Assembly (NCBI RefSeq): GCF_037154075.1
Contig: NZ_JBANRJ010000002.1
Coordinates: 62,001 to 126,000, forward strand
Direction: 5' to 3'
Length of the DNA: 64,000 nucleotides
Source of the DNA: Sphingobium aromaticiconvertens
GTDB lineage: Bacteria > Pseudomonadota > Alphaproteobacteria > Sphingomonadales > Sphingomonadaceae
Shown here: positions 54,658 through 62,002 of the stretch, piece after piece
How the letters are laid out: every line of letters starts with the position of its first letter
Position numbering within the stretch: position 1 is the stretch's first letter
Notes under the pieces: generated by a model
Databases searched by the model: none
Told to the model about the DNA's origin: nothing
What the model saw: the letters and a program-made list of their open reading frames with translations, nothing else
Position numbers and translations under genes: made by a program

Positions 54658-55186
54658 CGAGGCTGTCCCAATAGGCAAGATCGCCCTTGAGCGCGGCGCC
54701 GAGACCGGCAAGCGCCGTCCGGATTTCCGCCCGGAAGCTTGCCACCCGCGCCGCCTCGCGCGCGACATCGAGCCCGGATTCGACCATCACCGAAGCATTG
54801 AGCGCCCGCGTTGCCTGATTGAGATTGATGCCGATCCGGTTGAGCTCGCGCCACGCCTGAGCCACTGCCGCCCGCTCTTCAAGCGGCAGCGGTGCCGCCG
54901 AATGCAAGCGGCAGCGCACCAGCCTCGTCACCCAGTCGGTTCGCTTCATACCCAAAGCATCGGCCTTGGCATCCAGCGCTGCAATTTCCGCATCGGTCAG
55001 CCGGATCTCAAACCGCCGTGTTGCTCGCTCCCGCCGGCGGACTGGCCCCGACCTCTCGCCCTCCTCCGCGTCCACTGCATTCATGACGAGGCGCCGCAGC
55101 AAAACTGAGCGGCCACCGGCGCTCTCCGCCACAGCATCGAAGCGCTGGGCGATGTCATCGTCGAGACGGAAGGTGAAGACGGGCAT
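54650..55186 (-). CDS. mobC: MobC-like relaxosome accessory protein
   Basis: A 178-aa protein with an N-terminal ribbon-helix-helix-like start (FTFRLDDDIAQRFDAVAESAGGRSVLLRRLV). A second RHH-like segment follows (FEIRLTDAEIAALDAKADALGMKRTDWVTRLV), then the MobC region WRELNRIGINLNQATRALN. It binds near oriT and recruits the relaxase. It is the first gene of a two-gene minus-strand mobilisation operon. Confidence 0.85.
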   Translation of the reverse strand: MPVFTFRLDDDIAQRFDAVAESAGGRSVLLRRLVMNAVDAEEGERSGPVRRRERATRRFEIRLTDAEIAALDAKADALGMKRTDWVTRLVRCRLHSAAPLPLEERAAVAQAWRELNRIGINLNQATRALNASVMVESGLDVAREAARVASFRAEIRTALAGLGAALKGDLAYWDSLDA

Positions 55187-55258
55187 GCATCAAAGGCTAT
55201 TGTCATACATCCCCGGCGTCACGCCTATCCGGCCCTCACCTAATTTGAACCTTCTACT

Positions 55259-55274
55259 GTCTGCTCAAGCAGAC
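55259..55274. promoter_or_regulatory. Candidate ParB-binding site, copy 1
   Basis: GTCTGCTCAAGCAGAC: 7-bp inverted arms around CA. The same 16-mer recurs at 57922-57937 on the other side of the par operon. Two identical palindromes flanking parAB are what partition centromeres often look like; binding is not shown. Confidence 0.55.
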
Positions 55275-55344
55275 TCGGAGCCTTCCTTCGAATCATCGCC
55301 TCCCCGGCTGCGTACGCAAGCCGAAAATGCCCTGCGAAATGAAA

Positions 55345-55378
55345 ATGGCGGCATCCCTGGAAGAAGGGATGCCGCCAT
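55345..55378 (-). terminator. Rho-independent terminator of the par operon
   Basis: A 14-bp perfect stem (ATGGCGGCATCCCT and its inverse) with a 6-nt loop. On the minus strand it is followed by TTTTCATTT. It lies 62 bp after the zinc-ribbon gene that ends the minus-strand par operon. Confidence 0.75.
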
Positions 55379-55440
55379 CATTCTATCTGAAAAATCGATT
55401 TCTCTACGCGGAGTGAGGGGTTCTGGTGGTTGGTCTCGCG

Positions 55441-55680
55441 CTAGGCATCATTGGCCGACGTTGGCGGGTTCGCCTCGTCGATCAGGCGTTGAATGGCCGC
55501 GATCGGAGTATCGTCCTCAAGACGGATCATCGCACCGCACGAACAGGCCGCGGCCTTCTGCAACCGTATCTGGCTGAAGGGCACGTTGAGAATTGCCCCG
55601 CATTTTGGGCAATCCACCTGCGCACAGATATCGTCCATCTCACCGGCCATCGGTAATCCTGACTTTCCAAAGCGACTCAT
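55441..55680 (-). CDS. Small zinc-ribbon protein
   Basis: A 79-aa protein from the first ATG, or 69 aa from MAGEMDDICAQ at 55650, which has AGGA upstream and is the likelier start. Two CxxC/CxC pairs, CPKCG and CSCG, spaced about 20 residues, suggest a zinc ribbon. It is the last gene of the par operon (32 bp after parB). Function unknown; nucleic-acid binding or a link to transcription is plausible. Confidence 0.7.
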   Translation of the reverse strand: MSRFGKSGLPMAGEMDDICAQVDCPKCGAILNVPFSQIRLQKAAACSCGAMIRLEDDTPIAAIQRLIDEANPPTSANDA

Positions 55681-55712
55681 CGACCTCAGCTCGCCACTCT
55701 ACCCTAATCGCG

Positions 55713-56609
55713 TCAATCGAACGACAGGTCGGATGATGCCACCTCATCTTCGTCACCGTCATCGAACACGACACGGACCCGATCGGGCAGCACCAGTCGG
55801 GCAGATCTGGTGCCAACCATGACCTTGAACGGGCTCGGCTGTAACGATGCCGATGACCGCCCTGCCCTGCCCACCCGCTTTCCAGGCACTGGCTCGACTG
55901 GCCCGGCGGCGGGCGCGGCCTTTGCAGACGGCGCCCCTGTTTCAGCCGGCACTTTGAGCGAGGTGACGAACTTCGTGCCTTCCGCAAGCGTCACGCCCCG
56001 CTCGCCGAATCCCCTGACGAAGTCGCGAACCTCCAGCGGGTGTTTTCGTGCAGCCCGGTGCAAATCGTACAGAACCCGGATCGGGGCCTTGTCGATTGCG
56101 TCGCGCAGATATGGCTCCATCTCGCCATAAGCGGCGTAGAGCGAGACGAACTGCTTCGAACGGCCGAGCGCCTTGGCGATCTCGGCCTGGTTCTTTCCAT
56201 CGGCCAGCATGCGCTCGACGCCCAAAGCGAGCTCGCGCGACGAGAGGCTGGCGCGCTGGTCATTCTCGACGATCTGGTCGGCAAGGACATCGGCCCCCTC
56301 CCCCGCATCCACCACGATCGCGGGGATGGTTTTCTTCCCCGCTGCGAGCGAGGCGCGGTAACGCCGCTCACCCATCCGGATGACATGCTTGCCATCTCCA
56401 TTCTTGGGACGGACGATAATCGGCTGCAGCACGCCGCGCGCCTCGATCGAAGCCGCAAGCTCCGCCATCTCGGCTTCATCGAAATGCGTGCGGGGATTGC
56501 CGGGATCGGGCGTCAGCCAGTCGAGCGGCAGTTCCTCGACGCGGCGCGCACTTTCGTGCGCGCCTACCAGCATCCCGAATTCCTCGGCCCGTTGGTCGAA
56601 CTTTCCCAT
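55713..56609 (-). CDS. parB: ParB-family partition protein
   Basis: A 298-aa centromere-binding protein. The ParB/Srx domain includes NPRTHFDEAEMAELAASIEARGVLQPIIVRP and the nucleotide-binding GERRYRASLAAGK. The helix-turn-helix is NQAEIAKALGRSKQFVSLYAAYGEM, followed by a C-terminal dimerisation region. Its ATG overlaps the parA stop by 1 nt. Candidate target palindromes lie at 55259 and 57922. Confidence 0.93.
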   Translation of the reverse strand: MGKFDQRAEEFGMLVGAHESARRVEELPLDWLTPDPGNPRTHFDEAEMAELAASIEARGVLQPIIVRPKNGDGKHVIRMGERRYRASLAAGKKTIPAIVVDAGEGADVLADQIVENDQRASLSSRELALGVERMLADGKNQAEIAKALGRSKQFVSLYAAYGEMEPYLRDAIDKAPIRVLYDLHRAARKHPLEVRDFVRGFGERGVTLAEGTKFVTSLKVPAETGAPSAKAAPAAGPVEPVPGKRVGRAGRSSASLQPSPFKVMVGTRSARLVLPDRVRVVFDDGDEDEVASSDLSFD

Positions 56610-57373
56610 CAGGCCGGCTCCTTGGTCCTGGTATCAACCCGACGTTCCACCTCGGCGAGGATCGTGCGGATCTCCTCGGAGGCCGCCTTGGCGCCGCTCC
56701 CCTTCTCGTGCCAGACCGCGTGATGGTTCTCGGCCGAATGTTTGTAGGTCGGCCGCGCCTTCACGAAGGCCGGGAACATCATCGTCGGGCCAACGGCGTG
56801 CGCGAGCTTCACCGCATTCTCCATCTCGCGCTTGTCGAAGGCGTTGACCATCGACGGCAGCAGCCCAAGGAAATTGACCTTGCGGCCGCCGCGCGCGGCT
56901 TCGGCCTTCTTGAGCGCGGTCAGCAGCATCTTGGCGCACTCGATCGAATCCTCGGCAACCTGGACCGGCGCGATCACCTCGTCGGCAACCGCCATCGCGC
57001 TCAAGGTCAGTTCATCCCACTTGGGTCCGGTGTCGATGACGCAATAATCGAAATGCTTGGGCAGCCCCCGGAAGCGCCCGATGAAGTCGAGTACGTCTGC
57101 GGCCGCCTTGACCATTTGCAGGCGCGGGTCGGCGCCGAACACGGTGATGCCGGGTGCATCTTCAAGCACGAGCTTGGCCTCGGGATCGAACAGGTCGGCC
57201 GAGAACCAGCCATTGCGCTCTTTGGCGAGGCGACGCGTCGAGCTGCCCTGCGGATCGAGATCGATATACGCGACGCGGCGCCCCGCCTGCTCGGCGAGAT
57301 ACCAGGCGAGATGGGTCGCGAGGAAGGTTTTGCCGACGCCGCCTTTCAGGAGACTGATCACGATGGTTTTCAC
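56609..57373 (-). CDS. parA: ParA-family partition ATPase
   Basis: A 254-aa deviant Walker ATPase. It has KGGVGKTFLATHLAW (Walker A, residues 10-16), VAYIDLDPQGSS (A'), and FDYCVIDTGPKWDELTLSAM (Walker B). It is short, lacking the N-terminal helix-turn-helix of type Ia ParA, so it resembles type Ib or orphan MinD-like forms. Start is GTG at 57373 with GGAAGA upstream. It drives plasmid segregation with ParB. Confidence 0.93.
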   Translation of the reverse strand: MKTIVISLLKGGVGKTFLATHLAWYLAEQAGRRVAYIDLDPQGSSTRRLAKERNGWFSADLFDPEAKLVLEDAPGITVFGADPRLQMVKAAADVLDFIGRFRGLPKHFDYCVIDTGPKWDELTLSAMAVADEVIAPVQVAEDSIECAKMLLTALKKAEAARGGRKVNFLGLLPSMVNAFDKREMENAVKLAHAVGPTMMFPAFVKARPTYKHSAENHHAVWHEKGSGAKAASEEIRTILAEVERRVDTRTKEPA

Positions 57374-57401
57374 GAAGATCTTCCGTCCTGGGCAACCGCG
57401 C

Positions 57402-57578
57402 TCAATAGTCGTCGCCGCCGTTGCGAAGGTTGCGCTCATAATGGTCCCGCGCCGACCAGTCGCCGCGCGCGCCGAATCTGGGTCCGACGTAGCGGAACAG
57501 GTAGACGGTCAGCGCGAAGCAGGCGAACGCAAACAGGATCGCGTGATCGGGATGGCGCGAAAAATACTCAGCCATCAT
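57402..57578 (-). CDS. Small single-pass membrane protein in the par operon
   Basis: A 58-aa protein with one hydrophobic segment (AILFAFACFALTVYLF, about residues 13-28) and a charged C terminus (RGDWSARDHYERNLRNGGDDY). A good RBS (AAGGAGA) lies before tandem ATGs at 57578 and 57575. It overlaps the upstream ribbon-helix-helix gene by 11 nt and precedes parA by 28 bp. No family recognised. Confidence 0.7.
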   Translation of the reverse strand: MMAEYFSRHPDHAILFAFACFALTVYLFRYVGPRFGARGDWSARDHYERNLRNGGDDY

Positions 57579-57831
57579 CTGTCTCCTTGAGAAGCGCGGG
57601 CCGTGGCTGGCGGCCGCGCCGATCACGAAGCTCCTCATCAGGGACATCGAGACCATAGGTTTGCTTGAGCGCGTTCATGATCAGCGCTCGCAGCGTGATA
57701 TTGCCCTGATCCAAGGCGAGGCGCGCGATCGTGGCGTGCATCTTCGGGGTCACGCGAAGCTGCAAAAAGGCTGAGCGCCGGTCTTCGCTCCCTTGCCCCT
57801 CCATCGCCACAGGCGTCCTCTCCTCCATCAT
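57568..57831 (-). CDS. Small DNA-binding protein, probable ribbon-helix-helix
   Basis: An 87-aa protein with SAFLQLRVTPKMHATIARLALDQ as a likely RHH strand and helix, then NITLRALIMNALKQTYG. It heads the par operon, 24 bp downstream of a 24-bp perfect palindrome, so it probably autoregulates the operon, as small RHH partners often do. No catalytic features. Confidence 0.75.
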   Translation of the reverse strand: MMEERTPVAMEGQGSEDRRSAFLQLRVTPKMHATIARLALDQGNITLRALIMNALKQTYGLDVPDEELRDRRGRQPRPALLKETDDG

Positions 57832-57855
57832 GACAAGGACATCGGGCTATGCTTC

Positions 57856-57879
57856 CATTGTATTGAATTCAATACAATG
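57856..57879. promoter_or_regulatory. 24-bp perfect palindrome upstream of the par operon
   Basis: Arms CATTGTATTGAA and its exact inverse meet without spacer, 25 bp before the start of the RHH gene. AT-rich in a GC-rich setting, it probably overlaps the operon promoter and is the natural operator for the RHH protein or ParB. Confidence 0.8.
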
Positions 57880-57921
57880 TCGGCGGACGGATGGTTTTTC
57901 GCGATCACCGTCGGGGCCGGA

Positions 57922-57937
57922 GTCTGCTCAAGCAGAC
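57922..57937. promoter_or_regulatory. Candidate ParB-binding site, copy 2
   Basis: The second copy of GTCTGCTCAAGCAGAC, here with extended arms (AGTCTGCT-CA-AGCAGACT, 57921-57938). It lies between the par operon promoter and the 3' end of the DUF7673 gene. Confidence 0.55.
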
Positions 57938-57956
57938 TTTCCCACCGCAGCTGGCT

Positions 57957-58256
57957 TCAGTCCTCGGCGGGCGCGGCCAAACGCCAGCGCTCTACCAGCG
58001 CGATGATCCGGTCATCATAGCCCAATTGGTCGGGGTAGATCGCGCCATGATGGCCGCCCAGATAGAGGAAGACCAGCCCCATATCGGCGGCGACCGCGTG
58101 ATCGACGCCGAACAGATCGGCAAGGTCGAAGCCGCCATTGTCGGTAGCGTTCCACCAGGCGAGCAGGAAGTTGGCGGCCCGGCGGGACTGTCCTGAGTAG
58201 GACTCGGCGAGTTTGAACAGGCGTTCGAGCGCCTCGAAAACGGGCGGTTGGGTCAT
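57957..58256 (-). CDS. DUF7673-like plasmid protein
   Basis: A 99-aa acidic protein starting MTQPPVFEALERLFKLAESY. Conserved parts are SGQSRRAANFLLAWWNATDNGGFDLADLFGVD and the helix around DMGLVFLYLGG. It resembles the DUF7673 family, frequent on sphingomonad plasmids, with no known function. ATG 58256 has GAGGAG eight bases upstream; an in-frame upstream start lacks an RBS. It follows the DUF3768 gene by 53 bp. Confidence 0.75.
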   Translation of the reverse strand: MTQPPVFEALERLFKLAESYSGQSRRAANFLLAWWNATDNGGFDLADLFGVDHAVAADMGLVFLYLGGHHGAIYPDQLGYDDRIIALVERWRLAAPAED

Positions 58257-58309
58257 ATGCGACTCCTCGAAAAAGCTGTTGGCCCCGACATGGTCGGGGC
58301 CAATATATC

Positions 58310-58702
58310 TCAATATTCGCTCGTTAGAAGGATCGTCAGCACGCGCGTGGTGACCTGGCTGTCGGCAGGATCGGGCGAGCCAAAATCGAGCGTGCGATCA
58401 TAATAATCGATCTTCCAGTACAGCGCGGCACCCCGGAATTCGAACCGCCCGAAATCGCGCTCGCCGTGCGGATCAACGTCGGGACCAAAATCGTCATAGT
58501 CGCGGATGGTGCGCAGCAGTTCTGCCTGGGCATGGAAGTTGCGGAACAGGCTGACGTCGCCGATCAGCTCCTGGACACCAATGGTCATCACCACACGATT
58601 GTGGCCGGGCAGGGTGAGGTTCTGCCGGAGGGCATCGTTGAGGCGGGCGATGGTCGCGATGCGATCCGACGCTGGGGCAGGGGAGGCGTTTTGATCGGGC
58701 AT
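58310..58702 (-). CDS. DUF3768 domain-containing protein
   Basis: A 130-aa protein with the DUF3768 core: RIATIARLNDALRQNL, NRVVMTIGVQELIGD, FGPDVDPHGERDFGRFEF and ALYWKIDYYDRTLDFGSPDPAD. Common on alphaproteobacterial plasmids; function unknown. It ends in VTTRVLTILLTSEY, as family members usually do. Confidence 0.85.
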   Translation of the reverse strand: MPDQNASPAPASDRIATIARLNDALRQNLTLPGHNRVVMTIGVQELIGDVSLFRNFHAQAELLRTIRDYDDFGPDVDPHGERDFGRFEFRGAALYWKIDYYDRTLDFGSPDPADSQVTTRVLTILLTSEY

Positions 58703-59021
58703 GATGTACGATCCTGTGTTTTTCGACAAACCCCGCCGATCGGGGTCTTTCAACAGGGACCGGCGCGCCGGGGCACAGCAGGTTTGCGCACCCGCAGGGT
58801 CGAAACGGCAGAGGAGAAGCCCGGCTACGGGCTTGCGCGCACCTGCGCCTCGGCAAGGACCGGACATGGTGACGATCCCGTCGTCTCGGCGGCTGCGAAC
58901 ACCTGGCCATCACGTTCCCGAGCAGGATGCTGGACCAGTCGCGATGAAGCGGACTATCGTCGACAAGATGACCGCCGCGCTCCACATTCTCTGGCCGACC
59001 TGGACGAGGACCGTCGGTGCC

Positions 59022-59330
59022 ATGAGCAAGCGCAATATCCTCGTGCGCAGCCACTGCCGCCGCTGCGGCGCGCTGATGCGGGTCGATCCGGCCGATCTGG
59101 TCGCGCGATACGGGGCAGGGCATTCGCTCATCGACACCCAGGAACGCTGCCGGATGGTCGCCTGCGATGGCGCGGCCTATTATCTCGCGGCCCTAACCTA
59201 TGGCGCGCCGTGGCGCGTCCTGCTCGACGATCCGGTGTTGAAAGAGGGTCTTGAGGGCCGACCGCCGGCCGTTACCGGCCGGAGCCTGCAGGTTTGCGGA
59301 CAAGCGACGGTGTTGGACGTCAGCCCCTAG
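59022..59330 (+). CDS. Small zinc-ribbon-like hypothetical protein
   Basis: A 102-aa protein from MSKRNILVRSHCRRCGALMRV; an upstream ATG at 58944 would add 26 residues. It has CRRCG and a later ERCRMVAC pair that may bind zinc. It is divergent from the DUF3768 gene. No assigned function. Confidence 0.6.
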   Translation: MSKRNILVRSHCRRCGALMRVDPADLVARYGAGHSLIDTQERCRMVACDGAAYYLAALTYGAPWRVLLDDPVLKEGLEGRPPAVTGRSLQVCGQATVLDVSP

Positions 59331-59397
59331 CGATCAGCCCTTATAAACGCTATCTTGGTATCAGCAGAATCGCATCAGGCCTGAAGGAGGGCAGTAT

Positions 59398-59706
59398 ATG
59401 GCGACAAACGCAGTTATTCAGCCCACGACGGGCAAGATCAAGTCGCGGCGGGTCCGCTTCGGCAGCGTAACGATAACCGCCCCAGCGCCGTCGTCGGCGC
59501 TCGTCCAGCACAATATCGAGCTCAGCACGCAGGCCCTTGAGCGTGTGGCGAAGCGCTTGGCCAAGCCGGGCGTGACGCTCCGTGCGAAAAAGGACGTGCC
59601 GCTCTACTCGCTCGATAGCGATAATCCCGACGTGATGATCCGTAAGCTGAACGGCAAGACCGAACGCGGCCAGCTGGTTGACGGTAGCTTCAAGGCGATC
59701 GATTGA
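59398..59706 (+). CDS. Partner (putative antitoxin) of a zeta-type kinase
   Basis: A 102-aa basic protein (KIKSRRVRFGSVTITAP, LSTQALERVAKRLAKPGVTL, then a C-terminal MIRKLNGKTERGQLVDGSFKAID). It overlaps the zeta-type toxin gene by 4 nt, the layout of a toxin-antitoxin pair. It does not resemble the three-helix epsilon antitoxin. GGAGGG lies about ten bases before the ATG. The antitoxin role is inferred from position. Confidence 0.7.
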   Translation: MATNAVIQPTTGKIKSRRVRFGSVTITAPAPSSALVQHNIELSTQALERVAKRLAKPGVTLRAKKDVPLYSLDSDNPDVMIRKLNGKTERGQLVDGSFKAID

Positions 59707-60440
59707 CCTCTGCGATCGAGGCGATCCGACAGGTTCGCCAGACACAGGAAAAGCGTAAGAAACCGCTCGCGATCGTGCTCGCTGGCCATAATGGTTCGGG
59801 CAAATCGACATTGTGGCGCCGTAGCCTCGCCGATGAATTGCAGATGCCGTTGGTCAATGCCGACCGCATGATGCTGTCGATCCTGCCCGAGCAGGCGAGC
59901 GACGGCGCGCTCCCGTCCTGGGCGGCGACACTGCGCGATACCGATCAGAGCTGGATGAAGGTGTCGCAGCAGGGCGTACAAGCCTTTGTCGGTCATGCGA
60001 TGAACGCGAAGGTACCATTCGCAATGGAAACGGTGTTTTCCCACTGGCAGGCGCTGGGCGACGGCACCTTCGAATCCAAGATCGACCAGATTCGCCAGAT
60101 GCAGACGGCGGGGTATTTCGTTCTCCTGATCTTTGTGGGACTGGCGAGCGTCGAGCTCTCGATCGGCCGTGTCCAGACGCGGGTTCAGGAAAATGGCCAT
60201 GCGGTGCCCGAGAATAAATTGCGCGAGCGGTTCCCGCGGACCCAGATGGCGATCGCCGAAGCGATAAAGGTCGCCGACGCCTCCTTGCTCGCGGATAACA
60301 GCCGGACGCCGGCACAGGCCTTCACCGTCTGCCGGGTCCAGATCGAGGAGCGCGAGATCTTTGACCTAAGGGCCGGCGAGAGAACCACCCCGAGCGTGAT
60401 CTCGCGCTGGCTCGAGATCGTCAGCCCCCGTGTCGGCTGA
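59703..60440 (+). CDS. Zeta-toxin-like P-loop kinase
   Basis: A 245-aa zeta-toxin family protein. Walker A is AGHNGSGKSTLWRR (near residue 27). NADRMML and VPFAMETVFSH match the zeta substrate-binding and catalytic parts. LLIFVGLASVELSIGRVQTRVQENGHAVP is the LID/arginine region typical of the family. Zeta enzymes phosphorylate UDP-N-acetylglucosamine (or another small target) and stop growth. The likely start is TTG (4-nt overlap with the partner gene), as no upstream-proximal ATG exists. Confidence 0.85.
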   Translation: MTSAIEAIRQVRQTQEKRKKPLAIVLAGHNGSGKSTLWRRSLADELQMPLVNADRMMLSILPEQASDGALPSWAATLRDTDQSWMKVSQQGVQAFVGHAMNAKVPFAMETVFSHWQALGDGTFESKIDQIRQMQTAGYFVLLIFVGLASVELSIGRVQTRVQENGHAVPENKLRERFPRTQMAIAEAIKVADASLLADNSRTPAQAFTVCRVQIEEREIFDLRAGERTTPSVISRWLEIVSPRVG

Positions 60441-60505
60441 GCGATAGCCCCCGCGGCAGGGATCGCGACCCGCATGGGCCGAGACCCGGAACGGGGCTCG
60501 GGGCG

Positions 60506-61066
60506 TCAGCCTAGAGCCCGGTCCGGTGCAACCGGAGCCGCCTGACCCTGCTCCAGCGTACCAAAAAGTCGCTCCAGCACCATGTCCAGGCTCACCAGTT
60601 TCTCGAACTTGCTGATCCTGATCGTCCGATGGTTTGGCCGTTCAGCCTTCTCGCCCTGCGCATTTCCCTTGGCATGCTTGGCGATCATGTTCCGGCTGAT
60701 ATCGGGCAAGGGTTCACCCGGCTTGCCGCCAAACCAGAGATAGTGGTCGAACAGCAGATCTGGCGTCACCACGATCCACAATATGCACCCGCTCGGCTTA
60801 TCCATCAGCTTGAGGTTGATCTTCACCTCATCGGTCTTGCCGCCCAGCGTCTTGGTCTTGAACTGGATATGGCGGGTGACGCGGTGATAGCTCATCACCA
60901 GATCATAACCGCCGGCATCGAACTCGGATCGCAGCACCTCGACGTCCGTTACACCCAGCTGCCAGAGCCGGCGCAGCGCTTCGCCCACGAAGACATGCTC
61001 GACGATACGTTCGCGCAGCGTCGAGTTGATATAATGCGGACTGGCTTGTTCGGTCAGGTCATCCAA
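60506..61066 (-). CDS. Hypothetical protein with a PD-(D/E)XK-like nuclease pattern
   Basis: A 186-aa protein. The stretch VLRSEFDAGGYDLVMSYHRVTRHIQFKTKTLGGKTDEV fits a restriction-endonuclease-like core: an acidic residue, GYDLV with Asp, then a strand with Q-x-K (IQFKTK). A C-terminal helical part follows. No family name is certain. It converges on the zeta-type toxin gene, and the 54-aa membrane protein gene lies upstream on the same strand. A role in DNA defence or maintenance is inference. Confidence 0.6.
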   Translation of the reverse strand: MDDLTEQASPHYINSTLRERIVEHVFVGEALRRLWQLGVTDVEVLRSEFDAGGYDLVMSYHRVTRHIQFKTKTLGGKTDEVKINLKLMDKPSGCILWIVVTPDLLFDHYLWFGGKPGEPLPDISRNMIAKHAKGNAQGEKAERPNHRTIRISKFEKLVSLDMVLERLFGTLEQGQAAPVAPDRALG

Positions 61067-61086
61067 ATGCGATCTCGCGGGAGAAG

Positions 61087-61110
61087 GGGCGGGGGCGCAG
61101 CCCCCGCCCG
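61087..61110 (-). terminator. GC-rich hairpin after the small membrane protein gene
   Basis: A 10-bp stem (GGGCGGGGGC and inverse) with a 3-4 nt loop lies just after the 61115 stop on the minus strand. It is followed by only a weak pyrimidine run (CTTCTCC), so it may terminate poorly or attenuate transcription into the nuclease-like gene. Confidence 0.5.
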
Positions 61111-61114
61111 AGGG

Positions 61115-61279
61115 TCAGGCGAAAGGATCATATTCGTTGATGACGGATACGTCGCCGTCGAAGTCGTCGGCGGTGATAACCGCGAACTGCGTTCCGATCG
61201 CGATGACCATCGTTACGACCATGAGGCTTTTCGAGAGGCTGAGTGCGCTTCTGCGGGCGATCCGGATGTCGGTGAACAT
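61115..61279 (-). CDS. 54-aa membrane microprotein
   Basis: Starts MFTDIRIARRSALSLSKSLM and continues VVTMVIAIGTQFAVITADDF, ending INEYDPFA. A clear RBS (AAGGAGC) lies seven bases upstream. There is one hydrophobic helix (about residues 20-36) after a basic N terminus, so it is a plausible small inner-membrane or exported peptide. No family recognised. Confidence 0.6.
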   Translation of the reverse strand: MFTDIRIARRSALSLSKSLMVVTMVIAIGTQFAVITADDFDGDVSVINEYDPFA

Positions 61280-61581
61280 ATCGAGGCTCCTTCAGATGCC
61301 GGCGGGTTCATCCCCGCTCGACTGGCGCCCGAAGTGTTGGTCTCGTGGCCGCGATCATCTTTTGGCGGCACGGCAAAAGGCCGTAGCGAAGCGTGCGGAC
61401 CCTTTACGGGTTGATCGCATTAGGCCGCGGGAGCGACCAAGGATTGCGCCTCAAAGAGCGGGGTGAAGCTGCCGGCATGGGGGTGGCGCTGTTCCACCGT
61501 GCTGATCCCAAATCGACATCATCCGACCCCAGGCCATCGTTCGTATCTTGTTCCACGAAACGCGCGCGCTACTGTCCCGCG

Positions 61582-61989
61582 ATGACCTGGCTGCGCTTCC
61601 CATCTTCGATCTGCCTGCTCCTGATGAGCAGCGTTGCCTGCAGCACATCCGCCGGCGCCGAGACCGGGCAGGTCCGCTATGTGACGGATGGCGACACGTT
61701 TCGTCTGGTGAGCGGCGAGCGCATCAGGATCGCCAATATCGACGCGCCCGAGATTCATGCGCGCCAGGCAAAATGCCGGCTCGAAATCGAACGCGGCGAA
61801 GCCGCATCCGAACGCGCCCGCGCACTTCTCGATGGCAAGGTCGTGACGTTCGAGCGGGTAGGGCACAGCTATAACCGGACGGTCGCGCGCGTCCGCGTCG
61901 ACGGCCGGGATCTGGGCGAGGCTCTCATTGCCATGGGCGTCGCGCGACCATGGCTTCGCCGTCATCCCAAACCCGACTGGTGTTCCTGA
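61582..61989 (+). CDS. Secreted thermonuclease-like protein (SNase domain)
   Basis: A 135-aa protein with an N-terminal signal (MTWLRFPSSICLLLMSSVACS), possibly a lipobox at SVAC. A staphylococcal-nuclease domain follows: VRYVTDGDTFRLVSGERIRIANIDAPEIHA (metal and catalytic residues), GKVVTFERVGHSYNRTVARVRVDGRDLGEALIAMGVARPW. Complete and usual for plasmid-borne SNase proteins of alphaproteobacteria. It would act on extracellular or periplasmic nucleic acid. Confidence 0.88.
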   Translation: MTWLRFPSSICLLLMSSVACSTSAGAETGQVRYVTDGDTFRLVSGERIRIANIDAPEIHARQAKCRLEIERGEAASERARALLDGKVVTFERVGHSYNRTVARVRVDGRDLGEALIAMGVARPWLRRHPKPDWCS

Positions 61990-62002
61990 TGGATTGCCAA
62001 TT

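Larger units (their letters stand above)
55187..55440. other. Region upstream of mobC: probable oriT, candidate parS and terminator
   Basis: A 254-bp gap between mobC and the par operon's last gene. oriT normally lies just upstream of mobC, so 55187-55258 is the best place for it, but no nic consensus was recognised. The region also contains the palindrome GTCTGCTCAAGCAGAC (55259-55274) and a strong hairpin (55345-55378). No gene is seen. Confidence 0.5.
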
